From: Branchipolynoe longqiensis
Lineage: Eukaryota > Annelida > Polychaeta > Phyllodocida > Polynoidae
Assembly: GCA_030323885.1 (NCBI GenBank)
Contig: CM059192.1
Span: forward strand, 689,001-753,000
Reading direction: 5' to 3'
Length of the DNA stretch: 64,000 nucleotides
Shown: piece by piece, positions 1 to 13,000 of the stretch
Layout: every line of letters starts with the position of its first letter
How positions within the stretch are numbered: the first letter of the stretch is position 1
Made by a program: the position numbers and the translations under genes
Notes under the pieces: generated by a model
What the model saw: the letters and a program-made list of their open reading frames with translations, nothing else
What the model was told of the DNA's origin: nothing
The model's database searches: none

Positions 1-375
1 TGTACTTGTCTCCTTCAGAGGAGTTGTGTCATTTCTTGCATTTGCGATTCCGTGCCGACACAAATACCTCTCCTCTGACTCATCGTCAGTTGAGGCCTGA
101 TCCTCCGAGAGATCCTCCCATTCAGACTCATCGGATTCAAGCGGAACCTTTGTTTGCTTTTTCTTGATGGTAACATTTACTCCATCTTCTGTTGCTCTAG
201 CCTGGCAATCTGCTCGTCTAGGTCAGCTGGGCCTGGGCCGGTATTGTACCCCGCCCCGCCTTCTCAGAATCCTTTTGTTCTGATGATGGCGACATTTGTA
301 CCCGCGCCAGCGGTGTGGCATCTTCATCAGCACTGAGTGCATGAGTTGACTCTGCCTTACTCCGTTTCGTAGCCA
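1..375 (-). pseudogene. DIRS-type ORF1 (Gag-like) 5' fragment
   Basis: Read on the minus strand from an ATG at 375, the product begins MATKRSKAESTHALSADEDAT. This parallels the start of the complete ORF1 at 15480 (MAAKRG...[10 protein letters not shown]). Near the window edge it contains an acidic SDESEWEDLSED motif, matching [12 protein letters not shown] in the complete copy. The two stretches sit in different local frames and the piece runs off the left edge, so I treat it as a decayed fragment of a second DIRS element. The similarity is seen directly by comparing the two copies in this window. Confidence 0.72.
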
Positions 376-407
376 TGGCTCCGAGACTGTGAGTAAAAAG
401 AAGAGTT

Positions 408-742
408 TGTTTGTTTGTTGTTGTTTTACGTCCTAGAAACATCTAAGGTCATATCCAGACGGGTACCGACTTGTGACAGTGCGCACTCATAGAGACTTTA
501 TAGTGCGGTCCCACTGGGAAACCAGGCCGCCAGCACCATGACCTGGGATCCCACTCAAGTCACATTATCCCACACCAGTCCTTGCCCTGTCCTAATAATG
601 CCGAGCGCCTGGCTAGGAGGTGACAACTATCAATTTTTATGTCATTGGTTTGACTCGACCAGGGTTCGAACCCACGACCCCATGATCTGTCTAGCAGCAA
701 GGGAGACGGACGCTCTAACTCATTCGGCCACAACGTCTGGTA
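408..742 (-). mobile_element. tRNA-derived SINE, near full length
   Basis: This is the reverse complement of the well-preserved SINE at 47318-47640. The tRNA-like head lies at the right end, with a GGTTCGAACCC-type B box (reverse complement near 665) and an A-box-like TGGCCGAATGAGTTAGAGC near 725. The body includes the CACAAGTCGGTACCCGTC stretch and the 3' tail ends in GACGTAAAAC plus (CAAA)n. It is inserted in the 5' region of the DIRS fragment, between that fragment's ORF1 start and its terminal region, so it is younger than the DIRS copy. Confidence 0.85.
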
Positions 743-840
743 AAAAGAAGAACAATGATTAGGCATTGTCTTAGGCTGAATAGCACACTGATAATTAGAG
801 TATAATTATACTAGGGGTGTATTTATGGCATTAAAACGGT

Positions 841-1450
841 TTTTAACACAGGTGTATGGCTAACAGACAGTCGCAGGATGACTGCATGGGTAACCAACTG
901 ATCCAAATGAGGGGTAGGGACCAGTGTAGCGGTACCCTCCCACACTCTAAGTACCTATAAACTTCTCCCACCTGTGGCTTTCTTCGGCAACAAGTTGAAG
1001 AAAATATTATAGGATTCGGAGGTACGCCTTAGCGAGAATCACAAATGGGGAATCTTAATGAAACCCAGGGAATGAATCCCTAACGATGTGGCTGGCTCCT
1101 GACAAAAAACTCTCCATTCGGCAACAGGCGGCTTAATTAAAACCGAACAATGGAGGTATTGTTCTATCGATAATGTCAAAAACGATCGAAACTACTAAAC
1201 TGTAAAACAGTAATAACTTATCGAAAAGTTTCAATAAACTTTGTACATGAATGCTAACATGAACTGAACCAACGTATCGAGTTTGAAAGCTACTAACCTG
1301 TTTGGTTTTGTAGTAAATGTAGAAAAACTGCTGGAGCTGCTCACAAGAAGTCCTCCTGCTGTGAGCCGATTATGCTAATTGCTAGACCTGGATGTGCTTC
1401 CTTCTCCCTGGGCTACGAGTAACCAGAGGCGTAGTACCGAGGTAAAATAT
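841..1450 (-). mobile_element. DIRS element 5' terminal region (second copy)
   Basis: This stretch aligns by eye with 15660-16232, the 5' leader of the complete DIRS element. Shared blocks include GAGGGGTAGGGACCAGTGTA, a GGAGGTACGCCT block, a CGGCAAC(A/G)GGCGGC block and a terminal stretch ending ACCGAGGTAAAATAT. It is more diverged than the other copy. Together with 1-375 it is one element cut by the window edge. It lies in an intron of TSEN54, downstream of exon 7. Confidence 0.75.
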
Positions 1451-1499
1451 CATATATATAAATATAATATTGTGTATTTCCCAATGGTGGACAGCCAAC

Positions 1500-1606
1500 C
1501 TTATCAATGATAGAAATAAGCGCAAGTTTTCACTTGTCCACTGGACAAGTCTGGTGTGATTTTCACTTGTCTCGGACAAGCTCTTATTTAGAACGCTGCA
1601 TAAATG
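1500..1606 (-). repeat. Dispersed repeat, copy 1
   Basis: The blocks GATAGAAATAAGC, CACTTGTCCACTGGACAAGT and CTCTTATTTAGAACGCTG recur in reverse orientation at 57505-57830. I do not recognise the family and see no coding potential. Confidence 0.6.
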
Positions 1607-1739
1607 AAACAATCAGTTGTAATAATAAACTTCACACAATTGTAGTTGGATAATAAAAGTATTATACGTGTGGTGAATATGCGCCACATGTAAGTAAACA
1701 AACAGACAGACATCTGGTGAAGGAGAGGCGGGAACTTAC

Positions 1740-1800
1740 ACAGGTGGTGGCAGGGACAGCTGGACGTTCTCAATGATCTGCAGCCTTTGTAGAATACTAG
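1740..1800 (-). CDS. TSEN54: TSEN54 exon 7
   Basis: A strong acceptor (a T-rich run ending TTGTTTTCAG) precedes CTAGTATTC, and the donor is CCTGT|GTAAGT. It is entered with one carried base from exon 6 and reads [20 protein letters not shown], which resembles the start of the TSEN54 C-terminal region. Two bases (GT) carry to the next exon, which I did not find in the window. The DIRS fragment lies further downstream. Confidence 0.8.
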
Positions 1801-4800
1801 CTGAAAACAAGAAAACAAATACAATCAACCTGATCTATTGGGATGGCGCAATGAGTTGAGCGTCTGCTTCATGTGTGGCAGCTCATGGGATTCAAACCCA
1901 CGGGTTCGAAAGGGCGAGTCAATCCAATCCATAGAAATTGATATTTGTCGCTAATGTGAGCCTGGCAGTCGGCATTACTAGGATAGGGCAAGGAGCAGTA
2001 GAATGAGGAAGACCAACTATCCGTGATATATATCATAAACGCAAGCCACTAAACAAAAATTAATACTGCAAAGTGGTGGTGTTTTCCCCAAAGAAACCTA
2101 TTTAATTAAAGTTTCCACAGATATATCTCTATCAACTGCTTTTGTTTAAAGGTGGAGTCCGATGAAAGCATAAACCTTTGTAAACCCAAACACAGATCTA
2201 GACTTTATCGTACATATCTAACTTAGATACTGTTACACTCATCAAACATTTATTGCTGCAGAGAATCGACTAAGTCAATTTAATAGAACCTGTTACTAAT
2301 CAAGGCAATGGTGTAATGCTTTTGACATGCAGGCCAAAATTAATTTGACGTGCTTCATTTTAAATATCTCCAAAGTTTGTATTTAAAATAATAAAAAGTT
2401 ACTTCAAACAAATGTAAGGTATATTATAAAAAAAAAATTGGCAGAAATTAAACAAATTAAAATCGGGCTATGCAACTATCAGCTGATTTTATTCAGTTCC
2501 ACAGATAGTCCTTCAAAAACCGTATTGCCGTTTTGGTTTTGGGGGTGGGAGCTTTTCCTCAATTCTATTTTTGTGATGGTTGGCAATAGGCCCATTCCGG
2601 GTAGCAGACATGCACTCTCAGCAGACAACTGTGGGACCAGGATGTAGACCGTGTTAGGTGTTGTACTAAAGAAACACTTACAACGTTATGACCATCAATC
2701 ACGAGTGAATCTGGTATTGCACCAGTTACACAAAACAGCCAAAAAGGTACAAATCTGGCTTTTTTTAATAGACTACCAAAAAACGATAATTCAATTAAGT
2801 AGACTAATCAAATTCCTTTCTAATGGACTTTTAAAATTATTTTATTTTTAATATAAATTATTTTGATTTTGTGTCTGAAATTTCTGAAAAGTGAAAAAGA
2901 TCAGGCTATTTATCACCAAATATTAAATGATTTTGTTGTACTAGTAACTAACTAAAATAATGTGAGGTATTTTAACAAATAGTGTTGTCAATCCCATATC
3001 CCTGTCTGCCAGCCTGTTTGCCACCAGGCTAATAATTGAACAAGTCACGTGATTACAAAGCCTCACTCCCTTACTACTCACGTGAGTATAAGCTTCCCCC
3101 CCCCCCCCCGTTCCCCCCCGCCCGAATCCAACCACACTCCGACTGAGTAACATGCACTAACCGCCGGAAACAGCATCCTGGGGTTTAACCAACGGTTTCA
3201 CTACACCCCGCCACAGGTGGCCGGCCGGTGACGTCTCCAACGAGTACTCCGCCACGTACTTCCGGTGTGCCTTTCGGTAGTCACCCCAGTTTGACGCCTG
3301 AATGTTGCGCTTCCACGAGTTTCCACCGAGCGAGAACTCCCAAGACTTCTCCGGCCGCCTTCCTCGAGCAAAGCTGGCAACATCGAAAGTGTACGCATCC
3401 TGTTCGTAGAGCACACAACAGGGCAGGAGGTCCGGGCTGGGCCTGCGCAGCACCAGGTGAGATTTGTTGGCAATGTTCGGCAAGGTCACCATCACCCAGT
3501 CCCACTTGGTGTAGGGCACGCTCGAAGTGGGTCTCAGCTCAGCCTCGTCAGACGCCGTAGGAGACGCAGACCCGGCTTGGTGCAGGGTCTCCGCTTCCAA
3601 TTCATGGCTCGAATTCCCCTCCGCAGTTTCCATGCATGATTCATGGTCCTTTGACTTTGCATGTGGGGTGGTGTTCAATGACGATTCAGGGTCCTTTGTA
3701 TGCGGGGTGGTTTTCAATGATAATTCAGGGTCCTTTGTATGTGGGGTGGTGTTCAATGATAATTGAGGGTCCTTTGTATGCTGGGTGGTGTTCAACGATA
3801 ATTCAGGGTCCTTTGTATAAGGGGTGGTGTTCAATGATAATTCAGGGTCTTTTGTAAGCGGGGTGGTGTTCAATGATAATTCAGGGTCCTTTGTATGCGG
3901 GGTGGTGTTCAACAATAATTCAGGGTCCTTTGTATGCGGGGTGGTGTTCAATGATAATTCAGGGTCCTTTGTATGTGGGGTGGTGTTCAATGATAATTCA
4001 GGGTCTTTTGTAAGCAGGGTGGTGTTCAATGATAATTCAGGGTCCTTTGTATGCAGGGTGGTGTTCAACGATAATTCAGGGTCCTTTGTATGCAGGCTGG
4101 TGTTCAATGATAATTCAAGGTCCTTTGTATGCGGGGTGGTATTCAATGATAATCCAGGGTCCTTTGTATGTGGGGTGGTGTTCAATGATAATTCAGGGTC
4201 CTTTGTATGTGGGGTGGTATTCAATGATAATTCAGGGTCCTTTGTATGTGGGGTGGTATTCAACGATAATTCAGGGTCTTTTGTATGCAGGCTGGTGTTC
4301 AATGATAATTCAAGGTCCTTTGTATGCGGGGTGGTGTTCAACGATAATTCAGGGTCCTTTGTATGCGGGGTGGTTTCAGCTGGAAGCATCAGGGTGCTCA
4401 GGACCAGTTCAGGCTTTGTTGTCAGTTGTGAGGATTTCATGGCTGTTTCAGACATTGTCACCTGTTTCGGTGTGCAATGTTCAGTATCACCTGCCTCAAG
4501 ACAGTCATGCGCAGATGGAGTGAGTAGCACATCCGCAACCTCCACTCCATCTGCACAGTCCCCAGCCACCGGCTTAACTCGGACCTCATCAACTGACTCC
4601 GTATGTTCTAAATCACAATCGTCAATCTTTGAGACTTTTGCAGTTACCTCCATGTCTTCGGCACCGTCCCCCCCACCTTCACCTCGAGGCTGGGGATGCC
4701 TCCGCTTCTTGACTTTTCGGGAGCTCTTTAAATACTGATCAAGCTTGAGTTGATGTTCGTACGCTGTGACGTTCCTAGAAAGACAAATGAAGTCAGCGGT

Positions 4801-7800
4801 TAGCCGAAGTAGCCAAAGGAAGACATGTGCACAGACTTCAGCCAATCCTATCTAAGGCCACAAAAGACCAGCACACAAATTACATACAGGGGCGTATCCT
4901 ATCCTAGGTACAAATTTCAATTGCCGATTTTTGTAACAATGTAGTTTGCATAAGTATGAACTTTAATTTAATGTAACATTGCTTGCTTGGCTGGAAGATC
5001 ACTCCTTGGGGAAGCCAAACAGTTACTGTACTACATGTTTGTGGTTAAATAAATAAAACTCAACTCAACTTCAGGATTTCCTAGGAACAATGCAATAACA
5101 AAGCGTAACAAAATTTTAATAAAAAAGTCTTGTTATTTAATAACTACTAATTGTTTTGTTATTTGTTAATTTATGTGATTAAGCAGGGGAGATATCAATC
5201 GCTGAGAATTGGTTTTCCTCATTCCACTGTTCCTGTCCTATATTAGTGTGAAGTTAGTCCTCCCATCTTGAACCTCGGAACCGATACGCATACATCATGT
5301 CCGTTTTGTTTTATGGCCAATATTACATTGGAAATATCAGTTATCTGATCACAAAATTTAACCAACAGTGAACCGGGTCATTTTTTGGATGGGTGACCGC
5401 TTGGGTAGCCAGGGCCGCATTCAGGGTACACCTCCGAGATGTCTCGGGGAAATCACTGACGCCATGCTAGTCTGAATGGCAAAAGCAGTTTGTCACCTCG
5501 AAAATGGCCGCCCCCATAGGTGCGGCCATTTGTGCTGTGATTGGCTGAAACCACTGAATATGGCGGCCATTTTCGAGGCACTTTTTTTTGGTCTCCTATC
5601 TGAAAAGGGAGACGTCTCGGAGACCCACCCTGAACGGAAATAAGCCAAAAAGCATCGTGGAGACGTCTCGGAGACGCACCTTGAACGCGGCACAGGTGTC
5701 ATAGGTCTCCGGCCAAAACCGTGGAAATCAGGTCGAGTCCCTGGCGCCACCTAGCGAGTTCTGGCAGAACCAAGCCGTGATTATTACACTCACGGCAAAT
5801 TTCTGCAAAAAACAGAGCTATTCCCCCATAGGATTAGCACTGTCTGAGTGTCTGAGTGTCTGAGTGTCAGAGTGTCAGAGTGTCTGAGTGTCAGAGCATC
5901 GTGGGAAAATGCCCAAAGTCAGGTTTCAAATGTTTTTGTTGTGACTCTTTCTAACTTGGGTTTTATGTTCTTGCAATCTCTAATGTCATAAAAGAATGGG
6001 TTTTGGACTCACCAATTGCTGTCATATATATCCTGATTCCATGGCATTTTGTGAACGTTAATCAGTGAATATCAAAAAGTGTGGAAATCCGCGAAATCGC
6101 AGAGATCTTTCATCCCTGAGACTTATAGCCGACCAAATGAGTAGTGGATAAGGAAGTGAATGCCGGTGTACTCACATGTCAGGGTTGTGTCTGCGTAGAA
6201 TGTAGCCATAGCGGTTCAGCAATGCGAACACCTGATACTGTTCCATGGTGAGGTCACAGTGCAACAAGGTGGCGTAAGCCTGCTGCAGGGACAGTGGAAG
6301 TCCACAGTAGTAAAGCTCCATCATGCCCTGAAACACCAACAATGGTTGCACTCATAATAACAGCACAGCTTATACAGCAACCCACCACCTTAGTTCATAA
6401 TACTGAACTTACTATAGCTAACCCACTAACCTCCTTTGATTAATATTCCCTACCTAGGTAGCCGCTGAGCTACCTATTTACAATGCAATGTAAAATGGCC
6501 GGACGACCAGTGCCGTTGGGGTGAAAAAATGTATGTTCTGATGAATAAACTGTTTTACCAATAAAAAGAAGTGCTGACAAGCACAATTCATTTAGTTAGC
6601 GAATAGTGCATTATGGGAGCAGCACTGTTAAAGAATTAACACAGAAGTGGGTTCTAAGTGTTGATACACATAGACATTTCTATAACCCCTGGCTTAAGTA
6701 GTTACACACAGTAGATGCAACTTAAATGTGACGTCCACAGCCCACTATTTAAACAAAGAATTGTTTGGTGATGGTGTATTTATGCTGCCCATAACAGTTA
6801 AGTCCAATGACTTGTTTTCGCCATGAGACTAATAGTCTTGTGGTTCCCCTTGTTTGATTACTTTCAGTTGTGGTGTAGCTATCTACTGCATGCATTCTTT
6901 CTCTGTTTGTAAGCATTCTCCCACATACCTCCACACTCTGCGAGTCTCTTAGTTCTACAATTGAAGTTTGGTAAACCTCAAACTGACTTCTACGAGGCTA
7001 CTTGGTCCACTTACGGCATCCAATAGGAACAAGGCTTCCTCCGGGTGAAGAAAGTCCATCCCATCTTCAGAATATCCCATTGTCTGCCAGAACTTTTTCT
7101 GAAATGAATCACAAAAAGAATACATACAGGTGCGCTGTCATTTTCTTACAAACTTATTGACAGAACGCCCATGTAGAGTTAGACATGAGTTGTTATTTTG
7201 TACTTACTCATCAGCCTCCTGAGATTAACACAGTTGGCTGAATGAGTATGACACTTTGGTCATCACGTAGGAAATTGTCGATTCGATCCCTGTTTGAGTC
7301 AAAGCCTTACAAAATTGATACTTGTCGCTACCTAGCCTGACATTACTAAGATTTGTCATGGAGCAGTGGATTGAAAATCTAATTTTCTACAATAGACAAT
7401 TTCATATTTCACCTACTTAAAAAACGAATGCAAAAAACACACCAACTACAACAACAAAAAACACCAAGATTAAAAACTAGCCAATGGACACACGTTAGTA
7501 GACTTTTGATCCAGTTTTCAACACCCACCGATTACAGAAGTGTGGTATGTCACCTAAATCTGCATTTACGGAGAAACCAGTCAGCAAAGAAAGGTTCCTT
7601 TTGCCACAACACTCCCCAAAAACTCCCTAGGGAAACTCTATCCATACCTTGTTTTTAACTAGATGCACTTTTTTCAGATCCGGCTTCCACTCTCCCCTAG
7701 CTAAGGATCCTCTGAAATAATAATAATAATAATAATAATACATTTGAGTAGCTTTGTTACAAACATTAAACTTTTTTTAAAGTCATGATACATGAAGAAT

Positions 7801-10060
7801 TGAAAAAAGCAGCAGCATCATATTATGTTTACAGCCAGTGCAAAAATATCTTATTCATTTCATGAAACATCATAAATTTTCTTGTTTAAAATAACCTTCA
7901 GAAATCAGACATTAACGTAGATGAAAGATTCAACCCTTCCCATAGAATGCAGTCAATTTCACTGTTAAAGTCTATTAAGCTACATGTTTTATTATATTTT
8001 TCAACTCAAAAGTAGTGGGCAAATATGACATTGTATATGAAGAATAGACTTTGCTTCTTAAATTAACAATTTATGTGCTGATTTTATTTACCCAGCAGTT
8101 TGGCACTTTTTCTAATGGGTTGTTTTTCACCCTACTGCAAGTACGGGGTGAATGTTTGATCTGACATTGACTGCGTCCACAAGTAGGTGCGTGGCCTTAC
8201 AGCTTGGCTACACGCTCCTCTGCCATCAGACGGGCACGCTCCCGGAAGGTCACCCCGAGGGCCTTCTGCTCCATCCAGCCTCCGCTCGGCGCATAGTTCT
8301 TCACGCCTCGCACCGGCAGGGATGGGTCCCTGTGCCATCCCTGCTGCGTCAGCTGCTCAGCGCTGGGTGGAGAGTGACATAATACAAACTGTGGGTTAAA
8401 TAAACACCAGGGCTCGTATTCATGAGCTCGGGGTACGGTTAGCCAGAGGGTAGGCTTAGCCGTTCGGTAGGTATCCCACGGTTTAACGGCGGCGGTTAAG
8501 TAGGTCAATCGGTATTCACCAATGTTCTAGCCAGTCCGGATAGCTACCCGTTCGCTTTGTTTACACTCGTCGATTCGAAAATATTAATATCGCCGCCTTT
8601 GCGCCAGCAGCGTGAATTACGCTTCGGATTTAGGGTTAAATTGATAAGATTTCACTTATTGCGTATGTAATTCTGTTAAATATGACTGCATTTAATAGAT
8701 TAGGGCGTAAGAAATTCACGCCGATTCGGCAGCGGCCATGTTTGGTTAACGTTGGACAGCATGGATATCGACGTCGCTGCGGAGGCGGCGATTTGTGTTC
8801 TTTACATTCGTCAATTCGAAAATATTAATATCGCCGCCTTTGCGGCAGCAGCGTTAATTTCGCTTCGGATTTAGGGTTAATTTGAATAAATTTCACTTAT
8901 TGCGTAAATCTATCAAATATGATCGCATTGAATAGATTCAGACCCACACAGGCTCACTAACCCCTCGGGATAGTCCCTTACCCCTGAGTCGGAAGTGGGG
9001 TAGGGTACCCCCAGGTTAGAGCCCCAGGGTAGCGCTACCCCACCACGCTCATGAATACGGATTTTCCACCGTTAGCCGGGGGGGATACCACTACCCTCGG
9101 TTAGAGCCCTACCCCGAGCTCATGAATACGGCCCCAGCATTAGACGAGTAGGATTGCAAAGTTATAAATGATCTGGATAAACTGAACAGGTTGTAGGGAA
9201 AATGGATTTAGGTCAGCCTGTTGGGTTCGACCTCTAGTTGGGGAGTCTTTTAATTTAAGAATTGTATTCATTATAAATAAAATGACCATTGAATGCAGTA
9301 CTATCTTTAAAGGCATTGTGTATATTCATGACCCTGCGTAAGTAGCAGTGTGCAATGTAATACTTAATCCATCCCGGTAAATACCTCTATAATAATATAT
9401 ATAATATTAGTATATTGATTATTAACACTAGTGGATGTAACATTATATCTGATATACACACAACACGGTAATGTAATGTGCATATGTGTCATTAATCTCT
9501 CAATGAATAGCGTGTATAAAGGAACATTACGCTTTAATACCTGCTCAACAGCTTTGCATTAATGAAATAAACTTATACATAGGGCTAGTGCTCATACAAT
9601 CAAAAGCCCCGTTCACACATACACATTAAACCGGCTTAGCTAAACCGATTTAACTAGTCTGGCTTAAAATGTGTGTGGGAAAATATATGTTAGTACAATT
9701 ACATTGAATAATTCAATGAGAAACGCATATAGATGAAAAACGTTTTTGTTGTTGAATGTAAAACAGTTTTGGACTGTATGGGGTTTGAACCCAAAAGACA
9801 AAACAATTTCAGATTACAAGTTCAACACCCTAACCACTAGGCCACGGAGACCACACATAGTTACTTGTCTCAGTTCAGCCTATTTGTGTATAGGACGCCA
9901 TATATACAAGGTGTGTGTGTGCATATGCGTATGTGTGTATGTATGTATACATTATGTATGTATGTATGTATGTATGTATGTATGTATGTATGTATGTATG
10001 TATGTATGTATGTATGTATGTATGTATGTATGTATGTATGTATGTATGTATGTATGTATG

Positions 10061-10091
<31 letters not shown>

Positions 10092-13000
10092 GTATGTATG
10101 TATGTATGTATGTATGTATGTATGTATGTATGTATGTATGTATGTATGTTTTGCGTGCATCCATTTGACATAGTTACTTGTCTCAATTCAGGCTATTTGT
10201 GTATAGGACATCCTATATATGGGTCACTCTCCTGAAAACTGGCCAGAAGTGTCACATGGAGAGTTAAAATTTAATATTTGAATTTTTTTGGTCGCGCTTC
10301 TATGCCGATGGCTTGTAGCAAATCGTCTACCAACCCTAGATCATGGGTTTTCCTGGCTGTTGATTCACTACTGATTTTTTCAGGTGCCCTGTGAATGATT
10401 ACGTTGGCGATTTTTTTCGGTCGCTTTCTCCGCGACTTTTTGAGCCCCAATGGCTTTTTTCACAACTGCCTCTATGGGGCTGGATTTTTTTGTCTCTTTT
10501 TGTTCCCCTGGCATGCTGCTTCGAGCTACATCAGACCAGAGTTTTGTTATATTTTTCTCGACAGACATGTTTACGTCCGTCTTCAGTTCACCGAAGCACT
10601 GCTTTATTAGAGTCGGCAGCACCTCTTCATCGACTTAGATACTTGGGCTTGGATGGATGATTCCAAGTGCTCTATTTTCTTTGCCATTGTGTTTAGGTCA
10701 GGTTGGGGTTGTTTTTGGCCAACTAGACTTTCTTTAGCTTTGAGCAGCAGTGTTTTTGCCGATTGCTCACAATAGCTGCATGCCCAGAAAATGCTGTTTT
10801 TTTTAAGGAACACTACCTCTTCTTTGCTGAGTTTTGTGCAAGTGTTGCACATCCATTTATAGCAGAAATTGCATTCTACCCATGTTCCCTTTGAATTTGT
10901 TGTGCTGCACTCTCCACAGCAGGAAGACTGTGTAGGGTCGCATTTGTTTTGCATGTCACTGTTTTGTATGTCACTGTTTGGAGAAGGAAGCAACATCCGG
11001 GTTCAGCAATCTTCACCTAATTATTCAGGATAAAAACGAGCTTAATGATGGAAATCTGATGTCTTCGTTTGGCACAAGCGAACGTGATAATCGTGGTAGG
11101 GTGTGGCGGGTGGGCCCTAGTCCACGATTACCCGAAGCTTGTACCTCGGGAAAACAAGAGTTATCCATCATCTGTACCCAGGTAAGATTCGTATAACTAT
11201 ACTATTTTACCTCGGTACAACGCCTCGGCTACTCGAGGCCGAGGGAGACCTTTACGTAGCCTCATTTTTATCCTCAATTATCTGATGAACATATAATAGT
11301 ATCAGTAGTAATATCAAAAGTTTGTACATCTCACCCGATCTTGTTAGTTGGTGAGTAGGCGGGTTGCCACCCCGCTCGGTTTTTCGACTCGTTTGTTGTA
11401 GTGTTTAGCAAACGACTTGGCCGTCTTCCAGCCGGCGTGAATCAGGATTCTGCGAACTGAGATTCCTAACTTTCTTGCTTTGGAGACCATGGCCCCTCTT
11501 GTAGAGTGCGACGCATAGCGTTCTGTGTTTATGCCGGCCAATTTGAGTATAATAATAGTCCATCTGGCGAGTGTGTCGCGTGAGATGGCTTTATGCGGTT
11601 TAATAAAGCTCACAAGTAGCTGCTTGGAATTTTGTATTCCCTTAGTCTTGGATATATATGTCCTAATGGCGGCAACTACACAAAGTTTCCTATCTTGTGG
11701 AAAGCTATCGAGATGGATGGAGGATAGTGGATCTCCTGTCCTGTTTGATTTTAACAGTATGTCCAAATCAAACGTGGCCTCTTTCTTATCAATATCCAGG
11801 CCTTGCAAGGAGAGGGCTACAATTGTCTGTCCTCTATGTCCTGTTACTAATAGTAATAATACTGCTACTTTATAGCCTAAGCGTTGGATAGTGAGAAATT
11901 TATTTTCAGGCCAAGATTGGAAAAGCTTGAATACTGTAGAAACATCCCAAAACCGACTATATTTCGGTTTTGGGGGGTTTCTTTCATAGATTGATCTCAT
12001 GATCCAATGAATGACTTTGTGTTTGCCAATGGTTTGTCCTTCTATTCTTGGTACAATAATGGAGAGTGCGCAGCGCGCCGCATTTATGGCCCCATAACCA
12101 AGTCCATCATCTTCCAACATGCGCAGGAATCGGCCTACTTGCGCGACAGTAGGAGCCATTGGTTTAACCTTTTGTATTAAACAATATACTCCCCATTTCT
12201 TAAGGTAAGTGGTATACATTTTAACAGTTCCTGGCCTCCAGGCATGGGAAATCAACCTTTCTTGGGTGATTTTATCAAGTCCGTATTTTTGTAAATACGC
12301 TCTTAGAAAAGGAATGCCAGTAACGGGGTTGTGGACACGTCCCCGAGGGTTGTCACTTTTCCTTGATGTTGTAGGTTTATTGGCCCGCGTGGGAATCGTT
12401 AAAAAGTTTTTGGCTTCCCACTGCACTATGGCTCGCCATGGCTGAGTGTTCCAGTCCGGGACTATCAGTACTGCATGGGTTTTGTCCAGCCTGATTTTTC
12501 TGGCTACCCTGCTGATTAGGCTAAATGGTGGAAAAATATAGTAAAATGCGTTATTCCAAATAAGAGAAAAGGCATCCACTCGCCAAGCGTGTGGCTCTGG
12601 ATGCCAGGAAACATATTTATCAAGTTTTTTGTTCCTACGAGAGGCAAAAAGATCTATGTCTGGAATTCCCCATTGATGACAAATTGTCTTAAATATGTCG
12701 GGACTGAGTGACCATTCTAAATGATCATGGAAATGTCGGCTTTTATTGTCGGCTAATGTATTTAGTGTACCTGGGATATGAGCTACTGTTATCCAAAGGT
12801 GTTGTTTCTCTGCCCAATCCCAGATGAGTTTTGCGATGGCGTTGCAAGCCGAGGACTTTGTCCCTCCCATGTTACGGATATAGGCCATTGCTGTAGTATT
12901 ATCCGTTAACACTTGAACAGTAAGTTTTTGTATTTTAACTAAACTTGTGAGACCTATATAGATGGCTCTTAATTCTAGGACGTTTATGTGATCTTCAATT

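Noticed and set aside
1382..1824. Other minus-strand frames near TSEN54 exon 7 (for example 1382-1612)
   Set aside because: Low-complexity frames over a dispersed repeat and the DIRS end, with no similarity to the TSEN54 C-terminus.
3157..3159. TAG as the TSEN54 stop codon
   Set aside because: A donor (GCG|GTTAGT) lies immediately before it, and exon 1800-1740 continues the family sequence in the right phase with a strong acceptor. Ending here would remove the C-terminal domain.
3824..4738. Plus-strand 304-codon frame ([13 protein letters not shown] repeats)
   Set aside because: Mirror of the TSEN54 39-bp coding repeat. The minus strand carries the conserved flanking exon sequence.
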